Source: DASQZT01 sp963728965 (lineage in GTDB: Bacteria > Acidobacteriota > Terriglobia > Bryobacterales > Bryobacteraceae). From it: DNA of 64,000 nucleotides. Under the pieces are notes generated by a model that made no database searches, had not been told where the DNA came from, and was given only the letters and a program-made list of their open reading frames with translations. Positions 41,867 through 50,373 of this stretch are shown here, piece after piece (position 1 is the stretch's first letter; each line of letters begins with the position of its first letter). The DNA lies in contig CAVSMH010000010.1 in assembly GCA_963728965.1 (NCBI GenBank), positions 62,001 to 126,000 on the forward strand, read 5' to 3'. The position numbers were made by a program, and so were the translations under genes.

Positions 41867-44830
41867 ATGTTTCAGGAGCTGAAGTTTCAGCTTTCGACAG
41901 CCATCCTGGTCATACTGACCTTGGCGGCCGGCGTGTCCGCCGTCATCAACCTGGAACAGCAGTATCGCTTCCGCCTGCCCGAAGATGGAGCCATCTGGGT
42001 GGACCGCGGTTCGCAGGTGGTGGCGTTGTATGTTCCCGCGCAGAGTCCGGCAGGCAGAGCCGGCATCCATCAGGGCGACTGGTTGAAACAGATCAACGGC
42101 GTCCACATCGATAAGGCCATCGATGTTCCGCAGATTCTTCTGCACGTCGGCGCCTGGCGGACCGCGACGTACGTGATCGATCGCAACGGGGTGGAAGTTC
42201 CCGTCAACAACCTGATCGTGGGCGAAGTGCCGCTCGACCGCGCCGTGCTGTACCAGTACGCCGTCGGTTTCGCGTACCTGATCATCGGGCTGTTCGTTTA
42301 TTTTCGGCGCGGCAGCGCCCACAAAGCCCAGCATTTTTTCATTCTGTGCCTCACCTCGTTCATCTTCCTGTGCTTCCACTACACCGGCAAGCTCAACGGC
42401 TTCGATAAGGTCATCTACTTCGGCAACGTGGCCGCGGGTCTGCTGGCGCCCACCGTCTTCCTGCACTTCTGCCTGACGTTCCCCGAACCGCGCCGGTGGC
42501 TCCAAACCCGGTTCCGCCAAGGCTTGCTGTACGTGCCCGCGGGGCTCGTGTTCCTGCTGACGCTTTCCCTGACGGCGGGCTGGTTGATCGTCGGCATTTC
42601 GGTGATCGAATTACGCTGGCTGCTCGACCGCGTGTGGCTGGTGATGGCTACCGTACCTTACATCGCCGGCGCCGTGGCCCTGAGCGCGGAATACCGCAAG
42701 GCGGAAGATCCCATCGTCCGGCAGCAGCTCAAGTGGCTGCGCAACGGCACCTACTGCGGCATTCTGCCCTTCGCCATGGTTTACGTGCTGCCCTACGCGC
42801 TGGGCGCCGTACCGAACGAATACCAGAAGATGGCGGTGCTCTCGCTGCCGCTGATCCCGCTCACCCTGGCGTACGCCATTGTGCGCTACCGCCTGATGGA
42901 CGTGGATATCATCTTCCGACGCGGCTACGCGTATACCCTGGCAACCTTGTGCGTGCTGGCCGCGTTCTACGGGATCGTATTCTCCCTGGGCAGCCTGGTG
43001 AAGCAGAATTTCAAAGACCTGGGCCAGACCGGGCTGATTACGGTCATGCTGATTACGGCGTTCCTGTTCCAGCCCATCCGCAACTGGATCCAGGAGTGGC
43101 TCGATCGGCACTTTTACCGCGACCGCTACGATTACCGCCGCACGCTGGTGGAATTCGCCCGCGAGCTGAGCTCGGAAACCGATCTCGACCGCATGCTCTC
43201 TTCGGTGGGGGAACGGTTGCTGGAGACGCTCTCCATCCAGCATCTGGTGTTCTTCCTGGCGGAGGAGAACGCGCCCAACGATAGCGGCGAACCGAATTTC
43301 CGCCTGCGCAAAGCCATGGGCGCGAACCGGCGGCTGGCCAATGCCGCGTACGACGACCTCGATCTCGGGTTCCTGAACTGGAAACTGCCGGAAGGGTACC
43401 TGTTCTTCGAGCGCACCCGGCACCAGCTCGATGCGGTTTCCCGGTCGTGGCCGGCCACCGTGCGGCGCACCATTGCCGACCTGGACCTCACCTATTACCT
43501 GCCCTGCAAGGTGCGCGGCCGGGTCATCGCCTACCTGGGCGTCAGCCGCACCTCCCACGGCGACTATCTGTCGAGCGTGGACGTGGAACTGCTGGTCACC
43601 ATGGCCGGCTATGTCGCCATCGCCATTGAGAATGCTACGTTGTACCGTTCGCTCGAGCGCAAGGTGGAGGAGTACGAGCGGCTGAAGGAATTCAGCGAGA
43701 ATATCGTGGAGTCGATCAACGTCGGCATCCTGGCCGCCGACCTGGAGGATCGCGTCGAGAGCTGGAATACCCAGATCGAGCTGCTTACCGGCGTGTCCCG
43801 GGCGCAGGCGGTGGGCCGCCGGCTGATGGATCTGTTCCCGCAGGATCTGGCCGAGCAGTTCGACCGGGTGCGCGGCGAAACCGGCATTCACCACATTTAC
43901 AAGTACGTGCTGAAACCCGCTGCCGCCACCGTCAATGGCAATGGCAATGGCCATGGCAACGGGAGCAGCAACGGCAGCGGCCTTGGGAACCTGGTGCCGG
44001 CGCGCTTCCGGGAGACCACCCTGAACCTCGCCATTGCGCCGCTGGTTTCCAAGGACCAGCAGCAGATCGGGCGCCTGATTATCTTCGACGACGTGACCGA
44101 CCGCGCCGAACTGGAACAACGGCTGGTGCAGGCCGATAAGCTTTCCAGCATCGGGTTGCTGGCGGCCGGCGTGGCCCACGAGGTGAACACCCCGCTGGCC
44201 GTGATTTCGACCTACGCGCAGATGCTGGCCAAGCAGGTGGCCGACGATTCGCAGAAATCGCTGATCCTCGACAAGATCGCCAAGCAGACCTTCCGCGCCA
44301 GCGAGATCGTCAATTCGCTGTTGAACTTCTCGCGCACATCCACCACTTCGTTCGGCAACGTCAACCTGAACCGCGTCATCCAGGAAACCATCTCGCTGCT
44401 GGACCACCAGTTTCAAAAGTCGGGCATCCACATCCAGAGCGATTTCCTGGCGGAGCTGCCTCCGGTCCACGGCAATGCCGGCAAGCTCCAGCAGGTGTTC
44501 CTCAACCTGTTTCTGAATGCCCGCGACGCGATGTCCAGCGGCGGCACCCTGGAGGTCCGGACCTGGACCGAAGGCGCGGGGGTGAAGGTGGAAGTGGGCG
44601 ACACCGGCCCGGGCATCGCGCCCGAGCACATCCACCGCATCTACGATCCGTTCTTCACCACCAAGGTGGCCCGTAAGGGCACCGGGCTCGGCCTGTCGGT
44701 CTCCTACGGTATCATTCAAGAGCATGGTGGTTCGATCGAAGTCTCCAACCGGCGTAGCGGCGGCGCGGTTTTCCGTCTCGAGCTTCCCGTGGCCGCGGCA
44801 GCGGCGCGGAAACCGGTAAGTGCCGCCTGA
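41867..44830 (+). CDS. Large membrane histidine kinase (PDZ, 7TM-like, GAF, PAS, HisKA)
   Basis: A 987-residue sensor kinase. After TM1 (STAILVILTLAAGVSAVI) comes a PDZ-like domain (about 40-115; VVALYVPAQSPAGRAGIHQGDWLKQINGVHI). Several hydrophobic helices follow to about residue 405, then a GAF domain (about 425-600), a PAS domain with an Asn/Gly-rich insert, and HisKA with H771 (GVAHEVNTPLAVIS). The HATPase has NLFLNARDAM, VEVGDTGPGI and GTGLGLSVSYGI. I prefer ATG 41867 over GTG 41816, since the hydrophobic helix then starts near residue 9. An NtrC-type regulator gene follows 1 nt after the stop. The likely output is EPS control. Confidence 0.92.
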   Translation: MFQELKFQLSTAILVILTLAAGVSAVINLEQQYRFRLPEDGAIWVDRGSQVVALYVPAQSPAGRAGIHQGDWLKQINGVHIDKAIDVPQILLHVGAWRTATYVIDRNGVEVPVNNLIVGEVPLDRAVLYQYAVGFAYLIIGLFVYFRRGSAHKAQHFFILCLTSFIFLCFHYTGKLNGFDKVIYFGNVAAGLLAPTVFLHFCLTFPEPRRWLQTRFRQGLLYVPAGLVFLLTLSLTAGWLIVGISVIELRWLLDRVWLVMATVPYIAGAVALSAEYRKAEDPIVRQQLKWLRNGTYCGILPFAMVYVLPYALGAVPNEYQKMAVLSLPLIPLTLAYAIVRYRLMDVDIIFRRGYAYTLATLCVLAAFYGIVFSLGSLVKQNFKDLGQTGLITVMLITAFLFQPIRNWIQEWLDRHFYRDRYDYRRTLVEFARELSSETDLDRMLSSVGERLLETLSIQHLVFFLAEENAPNDSGEPNFRLRKAMGANRRLANAAYDDLDLGFLNWKLPEGYLFFERTRHQLDAVSRSWPATVRRTIADLDLTYYLPCKVRGRVIAYLGVSRTSHGDYLSSVDVELLVTMAGYVAIAIENATLYRSLERKVEEYERLKEFSENIVESINVGILAADLEDRVESWNTQIELLTGVSRAQAVGRRLMDLFPQDLAEQFDRVRGETGIHHIYKYVLKPAAATVNGNGNGHGNGSSNGSGLGNLVPARFRETTLNLAIAPLVSKDQQQIGRLIIFDDVTDRAELEQRLVQADKLSSIGLLAAGVAHEVNTPLAVISTYAQMLAKQVADDSQKSLILDKIAKQTFRASEIVNSLLNFSRTSTTSFGNVNLNRVIQETISLLDHQFQKSGIHIQSDFLAELPPVHGNAGKLQQVFLNLFLNARDAMSSGGTLEVRTWTEGAGVKVEVGDTGPGIAPEHIHRIYDPFFTTKVARKGTGLGLSVSYGIIQEHGGSIEVSNRRSGGAVFRLELPVAAAAARKPVSAA
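43934..43980 (+). repeat. Low-complexity Asn/Gly codon repeat inside the kinase gene
   Basis: Repeated AATGGC units encode NGNGNGHGNGSSNGSG within the PAS region (residues about 690-704). This looks like slippage-prone linker expansion that lengthens a loop without changing the frame. Confidence 0.6.
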
Positions 44831-44831
44831 G

Positions 44832-46274
44832 ATGAGCGCCGCGCAGCCCGCCCCCGGAGACAAAGGCAGCGTCCTCGTTGTCGATGACGAATTGGATATT
44901 CGCGAGGGCCTGGAACTGCTGCTTACCTCCGAAGGCTATACCGTCGAACTGGCCCAGAACGGCACCGAAGGCATCCAGAAGATGGACGCCCGCCGCTATG
45001 ATCTGGTGCTGCTCGACCTCATGATGCCCGACCGCTCCGGCATGGAGGTGCTCGAAACCGTCCGCCAGCGCGACCGCGATACGCCCATCTTCATGATCAC
45101 CGCCTACGGCTCGGTCGAGGCCGCGGTCAACGCTCTGAAGCTCGGCGCCAACGACTATTTCTCCAAACCCTGGGACAACGAGAAGCTGATTATCGAGATT
45201 GACCGCATGATCGCGCGGCGGCGACTCGAGCACGAGAACACCCACCTCAAGCGCGCCCTGAAGCAGCGCTACAGCTTCCCCAACATCATCGGCAAGAGCG
45301 ACCGCATGGTGCGCATGCTGGACCTGGTATCGCAGGTGGCCTCGGTCCGTTCCACCATCCTGATCACCGGCGAAACCGGAACCGGCAAGGAACTGGTGGC
45401 CAAGGCGATTCACGCCAACTCTCCCCGTGCCGACCAGATGTTCGTGGCCGTCAACAGCGGCTCGCTGCCGCCGGAACTGCTCGAATCGACCCTGTTCGGC
45501 CACATGCGCGGCGCGTTTACCAGCGCCATCCAGTCGAAGAAAGGGTACTTCGAAGTGGCCGATCGCGGCACGATCTTCTTCGACGAGATCGGCACCATCG
45601 GACCGGAGACGCAGATCAAGCTGCTGCGCGTGATTCAGGAAAAGGAGTTCACGCCGCTCGGCGCCACCGACCCGATCAAGGTGGATGTCCGGATTCTCGC
45701 CGCCACCAACGCCGATCTGCTGCAACTGGTGAAAGAGGCCAGATTCCGCGAGGACCTCTACTACCGGCTGAACGTCATCAATATCGCACTGCCGCCGCTG
45801 CGCGAGCGAAAAGAAGACATTCCGCTGCTGGCCGAGCATTTCTTCGATTACTACTGCCGCGAGAACAGCAAATTTCTCGATCCGCAGGGCCGGTCGATGC
45901 TGCGCTTCCATCCGGAAGCCATGCAGATCCTGATGGAACACGCCTGGCCCGGGAACGTGCGCGAGCTTGAAAATGTGGTGGAGCGGGCGGTGGTCCTGGC
46001 GCAGGATCCGGTGGTGCCGGCGAATGTACTCCCCGAGCCGCTGCTGCAGGCCACGGGCATACGCGTGGCGCGGGGCGAGGGCGTGCCTCTTCCGGCCGAC
46101 GCCTCGCTGTTTGAGATCTGCAACGATTTCGAACGCCGCGTGATCATCGAGCGGCTGGAGCAGTGCAACTGGAGCCAGACCGAAGCGGCCGAGAGCCTGC
46201 ACGTGCCGCTATCGACCCTCAATCAAAAGATCAAGCGCCTGGATATCAAAATCCGAAAGAAGTCCGAAATCTGA
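44832..46274 (+). CDS. NtrC-family sigma-54-dependent response regulator (GAFTSA variant)
   Basis: A 480-residue regulator with a receiver domain (D62 in LVLLDLMMPDRSG), AAA+ domain and Fis-type HTH. Walker A is GETGTGKE (180-187) and Walker B GTIFFDEIG. The sigma-54 contact loop reads GHMRGAFTSA (loop 227-232), with Ser where nearly all activators have Gly. The C-terminal helix-turn-helix is WSQTEAAESLHVPLSTLNQKI. It is probably cotranscribed with the preceding histidine kinase. By analogy to kinase/regulator pairs at EPS loci it may activate the divergent export operon. Confidence 0.93.
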   Translation: MSAAQPAPGDKGSVLVVDDELDIREGLELLLTSEGYTVELAQNGTEGIQKMDARRYDLVLLDLMMPDRSGMEVLETVRQRDRDTPIFMITAYGSVEAAVNALKLGANDYFSKPWDNEKLIIEIDRMIARRRLEHENTHLKRALKQRYSFPNIIGKSDRMVRMLDLVSQVASVRSTILITGETGTGKELVAKAIHANSPRADQMFVAVNSGSLPPELLESTLFGHMRGAFTSAIQSKKGYFEVADRGTIFFDEIGTIGPETQIKLLRVIQEKEFTPLGATDPIKVDVRILAATNADLLQLVKEARFREDLYYRLNVINIALPPLRERKEDIPLLAEHFFDYYCRENSKFLDPQGRSMLRFHPEAMQILMEHAWPGNVRELENVVERAVVLAQDPVVPANVLPEPLLQATGIRVARGEGVPLPADASLFEICNDFERRVIIERLEQCNWSQTEAAESLHVPLSTLNQKIKRLDIKIRKKSEI

Positions 46275-46292
46275 AGCCCCCGCACGGCGTGC

Positions 46293-46688
46293 TCAGCGCC
46301 TCTCCCCCAACCACCGCGCGAACGAATCCGGGGCAGTCATGGTGGATAGCCGCCCCTGCCGCACCAGCGCCCAGTCGTTGAACTGCCCGGACTGCTTGAT
46401 CTCGGCCAGCGTGACCGGCGGGTCCACCCGCCCCGCAAATTCCAGGTCCACTACCGCGGACTTCGGGTTTTTCGGATCGTCCCGCGGCTCCGAGCGCACC
46501 GTGGCCAACCCGACCACGGCCGAATGACCGCCGCTGTGATAGATGAACACGCGGTCGCCGGGACGCATCTCACGAATGGCGCGAACGGCCTGCGCATTGT
46601 TCACCCCGTCCCAGACCGTCTGGCGGTCCCGCTCCAGGTCGTCGATGGAATACGTTTCAGGGTCGGTCTTGGCCAGGAAATACTTCAT
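46293..46688 (-). CDS. EVE domain protein
   Basis: A 131-residue EVE (PUA-like) domain protein. MKYFLAKTDPETYSIDDLERDR and WDGVNNAQAVRAIREMRPGDRVFIYHSG are close to the family consensus. VGLATVRSEPRDDPKNP and the final NDWALVRQGRLSTM complete the fold. EVE domains bind modified bases in DNA or RNA. The gene stands alone here, without a restriction or nuclease partner, so a housekeeping RNA-related role is as likely as defence. Confidence 0.93.
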   Translation of the reverse strand: MKYFLAKTDPETYSIDDLERDRQTVWDGVNNAQAVRAIREMRPGDRVFIYHSGGHSAVVGLATVRSEPRDDPKNPKSAVVDLEFAGRVDPPVTLAEIKQSGQFNDWALVRQGRLSTMTAPDSFARWLGERR

Positions 46689-46727
46689 GGCGGTAGTTTC
46701 GCATATCGCCGTCTGGGAGAATGGGAC

Positions 46728-47225
46728 ATGGCCCAAGAGGAACCCTGGCTGCGCGGTCCCCTTGCCGGCGTGGATCCGCTGGTGGCGCCCGTGTTGTATG
46801 CCTTCCAACAGGCGCGCGAAGATCTCGCCCGGTACACGGCCAACCTCGGCGCCGATCAGATCTGGGCGGCGCGCCAAGGCTTCGGGTCGGTTGGTTTCCA
46901 CGTGCGGCACATCGCCGGAAGCGTGGATCGGCTGCTGAGCTATCTCCAGGAGCGCGAACTCACCCACGCCCAACTGGCGGAACTCGCGGCCGAAAAGGAG
47001 CCGCTCGCCGGCGGCCGCGAGGAACTCCTGCGACACCTCGACCAGGCGCTCGCCAAAGCGGAACAGGTGGTGCGCGCGGTGGATCCCGCGACCCTGGCCG
47101 AACCCCGAACCGTGGGGCGCAAACGGCTGCCCACTACGGTCATCGGCCTGCTCACCCACATCGCCGAACATACCCAGCGGCACGTCGGCCAGGCCATCAG
47201 CGCGGCGCGGTGGGCAGCGCTGTGA
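46728..47225 (+). CDS. DinB-family putative metal-dependent hydrolase
   Basis: A 165-residue DinB/YfiT-like four-helix bundle. The three metal-binding histidines are recognisable in FHVRHIAGSVDRLL and LLTHIAEHTQRHVGQ. Family members act as thiol transferases or hydrolases; the substrate is unknown. ATG 46728 follows GGGAGAATGGG. Its 3' end overlaps the convergent adenosine deaminase gene by 29 bp. Confidence 0.88.
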   Translation: MAQEEPWLRGPLAGVDPLVAPVLYAFQQAREDLARYTANLGADQIWAARQGFGSVGFHVRHIAGSVDRLLSYLQERELTHAQLAELAAEKEPLAGGREELLRHLDQALAKAEQVVRAVDPATLAEPRTVGRKRLPTTVIGLLTHIAEHTQRHVGQAISAARWAAL

Positions 47226-48132
47226 ACGCATAGCGAAAGCCGTTTTGGGCGATTCCCCGCAGCTCGGTTTCGGTGAAGCCGAACTGCCGCGCCGCCAGGC
47301 GATACTCGCCGGTCAGGGTGCAGCCGAACATGGCCGGGTCGTCGGTGTTCAGCACGATCGGCACGCCGGCCTCGTAGAGCCGCCGCACGGGGTGGTCCTC
47401 GATGCGCTTCACCACCCCGCTCACCAGGTTGCTGGTGATGCAGATCTCGAGCGGAATGCGCCGCTCCGCCAGGTGGCGCTGCAGCGCCGGATCCTCCACC
47501 GCGGCGATGCCGTGGCCGATGCGCTCGGCGCCCAGCGCGAGCGCGCTCCATACCGATGCGGCGGCCGTGCCCTCCCCCGCATGCGCCGTGAGCCGCAGGC
47601 CGTGCCCGGCGGCAAACCGGAAAATTTCGCCGAACCACTCGGCGGGGCCGCGCTCCTCGCTGCCGCCGATGCCGAACGCGACCACCCCCTCCGCCACCCG
47701 CTCCGCCGCCAGTTCGGCCACCCGCATGGCCGGCTCGACGCCGAACTGCCGCACCGCATCCAGAATCCAGCGCACTTCCACCGTCGATTCCGCCGCCGCC
47801 CGCCGGATGGCCTCGAAAATCGGCGCGAACGGCGCGTTCTTCCAGAGCACCACGCCGGCCGCTACGATGATCTCCGCATAGCGGACGTTCTGGGCGGCGA
47901 GCCGCTCCAGCAGGCGCCGCGTGGCCAGCGCATACGCTTCCGGGGTGCGCAGCAGCTTGCCCACCGCACCGAACGCTCTCAGGAATGCATTGAAATCGGC
48001 ATAGCGGTAGAGCGCGCGGAACTCCTCCACGGGAGTGGCGGGGTCGAGCTCATGCAGCGTCTCCGGCTCGACCGAGCCTTCCAGGTGCACGTGGAGCTCG
48101 GCTTTCGGCATTTCCAGCAGGAAATCGGCCAT
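47197..48132 (-). CDS. Adenosine deaminase-family protein
   Basis: A 311-residue TIM-barrel deaminase. Metal ligands are in AELHVHLEGS (H14, H16). LTAHAGEG carries the next His and the catalytic Glu, GHGIAAVEDP the active-site His, and LNTDDPAMFG the aspartates. Besides adenosine deaminase, aminodeoxyfutalosine deaminase belongs to this family, and the sequence alone does not separate them. GATAAT ends 5 nt before the ATG, with no ribosome site, which suggests a leaderless transcript. It is divergent from glgB. Confidence 0.88.
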   Translation of the reverse strand: MADFLLEMPKAELHVHLEGSVEPETLHELDPATPVEEFRALYRYADFNAFLRAFGAVGKLLRTPEAYALATRRLLERLAAQNVRYAEIIVAAGVVLWKNAPFAPIFEAIRRAAAESTVEVRWILDAVRQFGVEPAMRVAELAAERVAEGVVAFGIGGSEERGPAEWFGEIFRFAAGHGLRLTAHAGEGTAAASVWSALALGAERIGHGIAAVEDPALQRHLAERRIPLEICITSNLVSGVVKRIEDHPVRRLYEAGVPIVLNTDDPAMFGCTLTGEYRLAARQFGFTETELRGIAQNGFRYAFTALPTAPR

Positions 48133-48195
48133 ACTTGATTATCGGTGGCACGAGCGTCGCCGCTCGTGCGGCTTTCCCAGGCGAACACGACGAAC

Positions 48196-50370
48196 ATGAC
48201 TGTTGAAGAGATAGAAGCGATCGTAGGCGGCTACCACGGCGATGCCTTTCGCATACTCGGACCCCACCGGGTGCGCAAGAAGGCCGGGCAGGGCCGCTGG
48301 GAAGTGCGCGCCTTTCTGCCCCAGGCGGAATCGGCCGCGGTGGAAGCCGGCGGGCAGCGGCGCGACATGGAGAAGCTGCATGCCGAGGGTTTCTTCTGCG
48401 CCGTCCTGAATGGCGATCCGGAACGTTACCTCATCCGCGCCCGCCAATGGGACGGGCGTGAAGTCGCCATCGAAGACCCGTACCGCTTCGGCCCGCAGGT
48501 CTCCGACATGGATCTCTACCTCCACAACGAAGGCACCCTTCAGGAGGCGTATCACGCCTTGGGCGCGCACCTCGCCGCGCCGGATCACATTCCCGGCGTG
48601 CGTTTCGCGGTATGGGCGCCCAACGCCGAGAACGTCACCGTGGTGGGCGAGTTCAACGACTGGGACATCCGCCGGCATCCCATGCGGCGCCGCAACGGCG
48701 GCGTCTGGGAGATCTTCCTTCCCGGCCTGCGCGAGGGAACTGCCTACAAGTACAACGTGCGTTCCCGCTTTTCCGGCTATCAGCAGCTTAAAGCCGACCC
48801 ATACGCGTTCTTTTGCGAGATGCCGCCGAAGTCCGCCTCCGTGGTCTGGGATATCGACAAGCACTCCTGGCAGGACGCCGCGTGGATGGAGGCGCGCGCG
48901 AACACCGACTGGCTCAAATCGCCGGTCTCCATCTACGAAGTACACCTGGAGTCCTGGCTGCGCGGGCCCCACGGCCAGCCGGCCACCTACCGCGAGCTCG
49001 CCCTAAAGCTGGTGCAGTACGCCAGCCACATGGGCTACACCCACCTGGAACTGCTGCCGCCCATGGAGCATCCCTTCTCGGGTTCGTGGGGCTACCAGGT
49101 GATCGGCTATTACGCCCCTACCTCGCGCTTCGGGAACCCGGACGATTTCAAATTTTTCGTGGACGCCTGCCATCAGGCCGGCATCGGGGTCATTGTGGAC
49201 TGGGTGCCGGCCCACTTCCCCAAGGATGCCCACGGGCTGGTGTTCTTCGATGGCACGGCGCTCTACGAGCACGCCGATCCGCGCAAGGGCGAGCACCGCG
49301 ACTGGGGCACCCTGATCTTCAACTACGGCCGCAACGAAGTGCGCACCTTCCTGATTTCGAACGCGCTCTTCTGGCTGAAGGAGTATCACATCGACGGCCT
49401 GCGCGTGGACGCCGTGGCCTCCATGCTGTACCTGGACTACTCGCGCCAGCCCGGCGAGTGGATCCCCAATCAATACGGCGGCAACGAAAACCTGGAAGCG
49501 ATCGACTTCCTGCGCCGCTTCAACGAACTGGCCCACAGCGTGCCCGGCGCCTTCACGGTGGCCGAGGAATCCACCGCCTTCGGCGGAGTCTCCAAGCCCG
49601 TCTACCTGAACGGCCTGGGCTTCACCATGAAGTGGAATATGGGCTGGATGCACGACATGCTGGATTATTTCGGCTACGACCCGGTGTACCGCAAGTTCCA
49701 CCACAACCACATCACCTTCAGCATGCTGTACGCCTTCAGCGAGAACTTCGTGCTGCCCATTTCGCACGACGAGGTGGTCTACGGGAAGCGCTCGGTGCTG
49801 AACAAGATGCCGGGCGACGAGTGGCGCCAGTTCGCCAACGTGCGGGCCTTTCTGGCTTACATGTGGGCCCATCCAGGCAAGAAGCTGCTGTTCATGGGGC
49901 AGGAAATCGGGCAGCGCGAGGAGTGGAGCAACGACTCGACCGTGCGCTGGGAGCTGCTCGAGTTCGACTATCACCGCAAGCTTCAGGCGATGGTCCGCGA
50001 ATTGAACCGTCTGTACCGCACCAACCCGCCCATGTACCAGGTGGACTTCCACTGGACGGGTTTCGAATGGGTGGACTTTCACGACGTGGAAAACTCGGTC
50101 ATCGCCTTTCTGCGCCGCGGCGAAAACCCGGCCGACTACATTCTGTTCTGCTGCAACTTCACTCCGGTGGCGCGCCAGAGCTACGAGTTCGGTGTTCCGG
50201 AGGAAGGCTTCTACGAGGAGATCCTCAATACCGATTCGGCGTTGTTCGGCGGCTCCAACGTGGGTAACGGCGGCCTGGTATCCTCGCGCCCGATCCCGCG
50301 GCACGACCGCAAGCACAGCATCGCCGTCACCCTGCCGCCTTTGGGGGTGGTAGCCTTCCGCCGGCGCTGA
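48196..50370 (+). CDS. glgB: 1,4-alpha-glucan branching enzyme
   Basis: A 724-residue GH13 enzyme that makes alpha-1,6 branches in glycogen. Two N-terminal beta domains (about 1-215; FRILGPHR and VRFAVWAPNAENVTVVGEFNDWD) precede the barrel. Catalytic residues fit D405 (DGLRVDAVAS), E457 (TVAEEST) and D525 (ISHDEVVYGK). SWGYQVIGYYAPTSRFG is diagnostic for GlgB. ATG 48196 has only a weak ribosome site. No other glycogen gene is in the window. It ends 3 bp from the convergent selB stop. Confidence 0.97.
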   Translation: MTVEEIEAIVGGYHGDAFRILGPHRVRKKAGQGRWEVRAFLPQAESAAVEAGGQRRDMEKLHAEGFFCAVLNGDPERYLIRARQWDGREVAIEDPYRFGPQVSDMDLYLHNEGTLQEAYHALGAHLAAPDHIPGVRFAVWAPNAENVTVVGEFNDWDIRRHPMRRRNGGVWEIFLPGLREGTAYKYNVRSRFSGYQQLKADPYAFFCEMPPKSASVVWDIDKHSWQDAAWMEARANTDWLKSPVSIYEVHLESWLRGPHGQPATYRELALKLVQYASHMGYTHLELLPPMEHPFSGSWGYQVIGYYAPTSRFGNPDDFKFFVDACHQAGIGVIVDWVPAHFPKDAHGLVFFDGTALYEHADPRKGEHRDWGTLIFNYGRNEVRTFLISNALFWLKEYHIDGLRVDAVASMLYLDYSRQPGEWIPNQYGGNENLEAIDFLRRFNELAHSVPGAFTVAEESTAFGGVSKPVYLNGLGFTMKWNMGWMHDMLDYFGYDPVYRKFHHNHITFSMLYAFSENFVLPISHDEVVYGKRSVLNKMPGDEWRQFANVRAFLAYMWAHPGKKLLFMGQEIGQREEWSNDSTVRWELLEFDYHRKLQAMVRELNRLYRTNPPMYQVDFHWTGFEWVDFHDVENSVIAFLRRGENPADYILFCCNFTPVARQSYEFGVPEEGFYEEILNTDSALFGGSNVGNGGLVSSRPIPRHDRKHSIAVTLPPLGVVAFRRR

Positions 50371-50373
50371 GTT

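Noticed and set aside
42611..44863. 750-codon antisense frame under the large histidine kinase
   Set aside because: A shadow of GC-rich third positions; the kinase on the other strand has full domain structure.
46293..46688. EVE domain gene as part of a defence island
   Set aside because: Neighbours are DinB, adenosine deaminase and glgB; no nuclease, helicase or methyltransferase partner is present.
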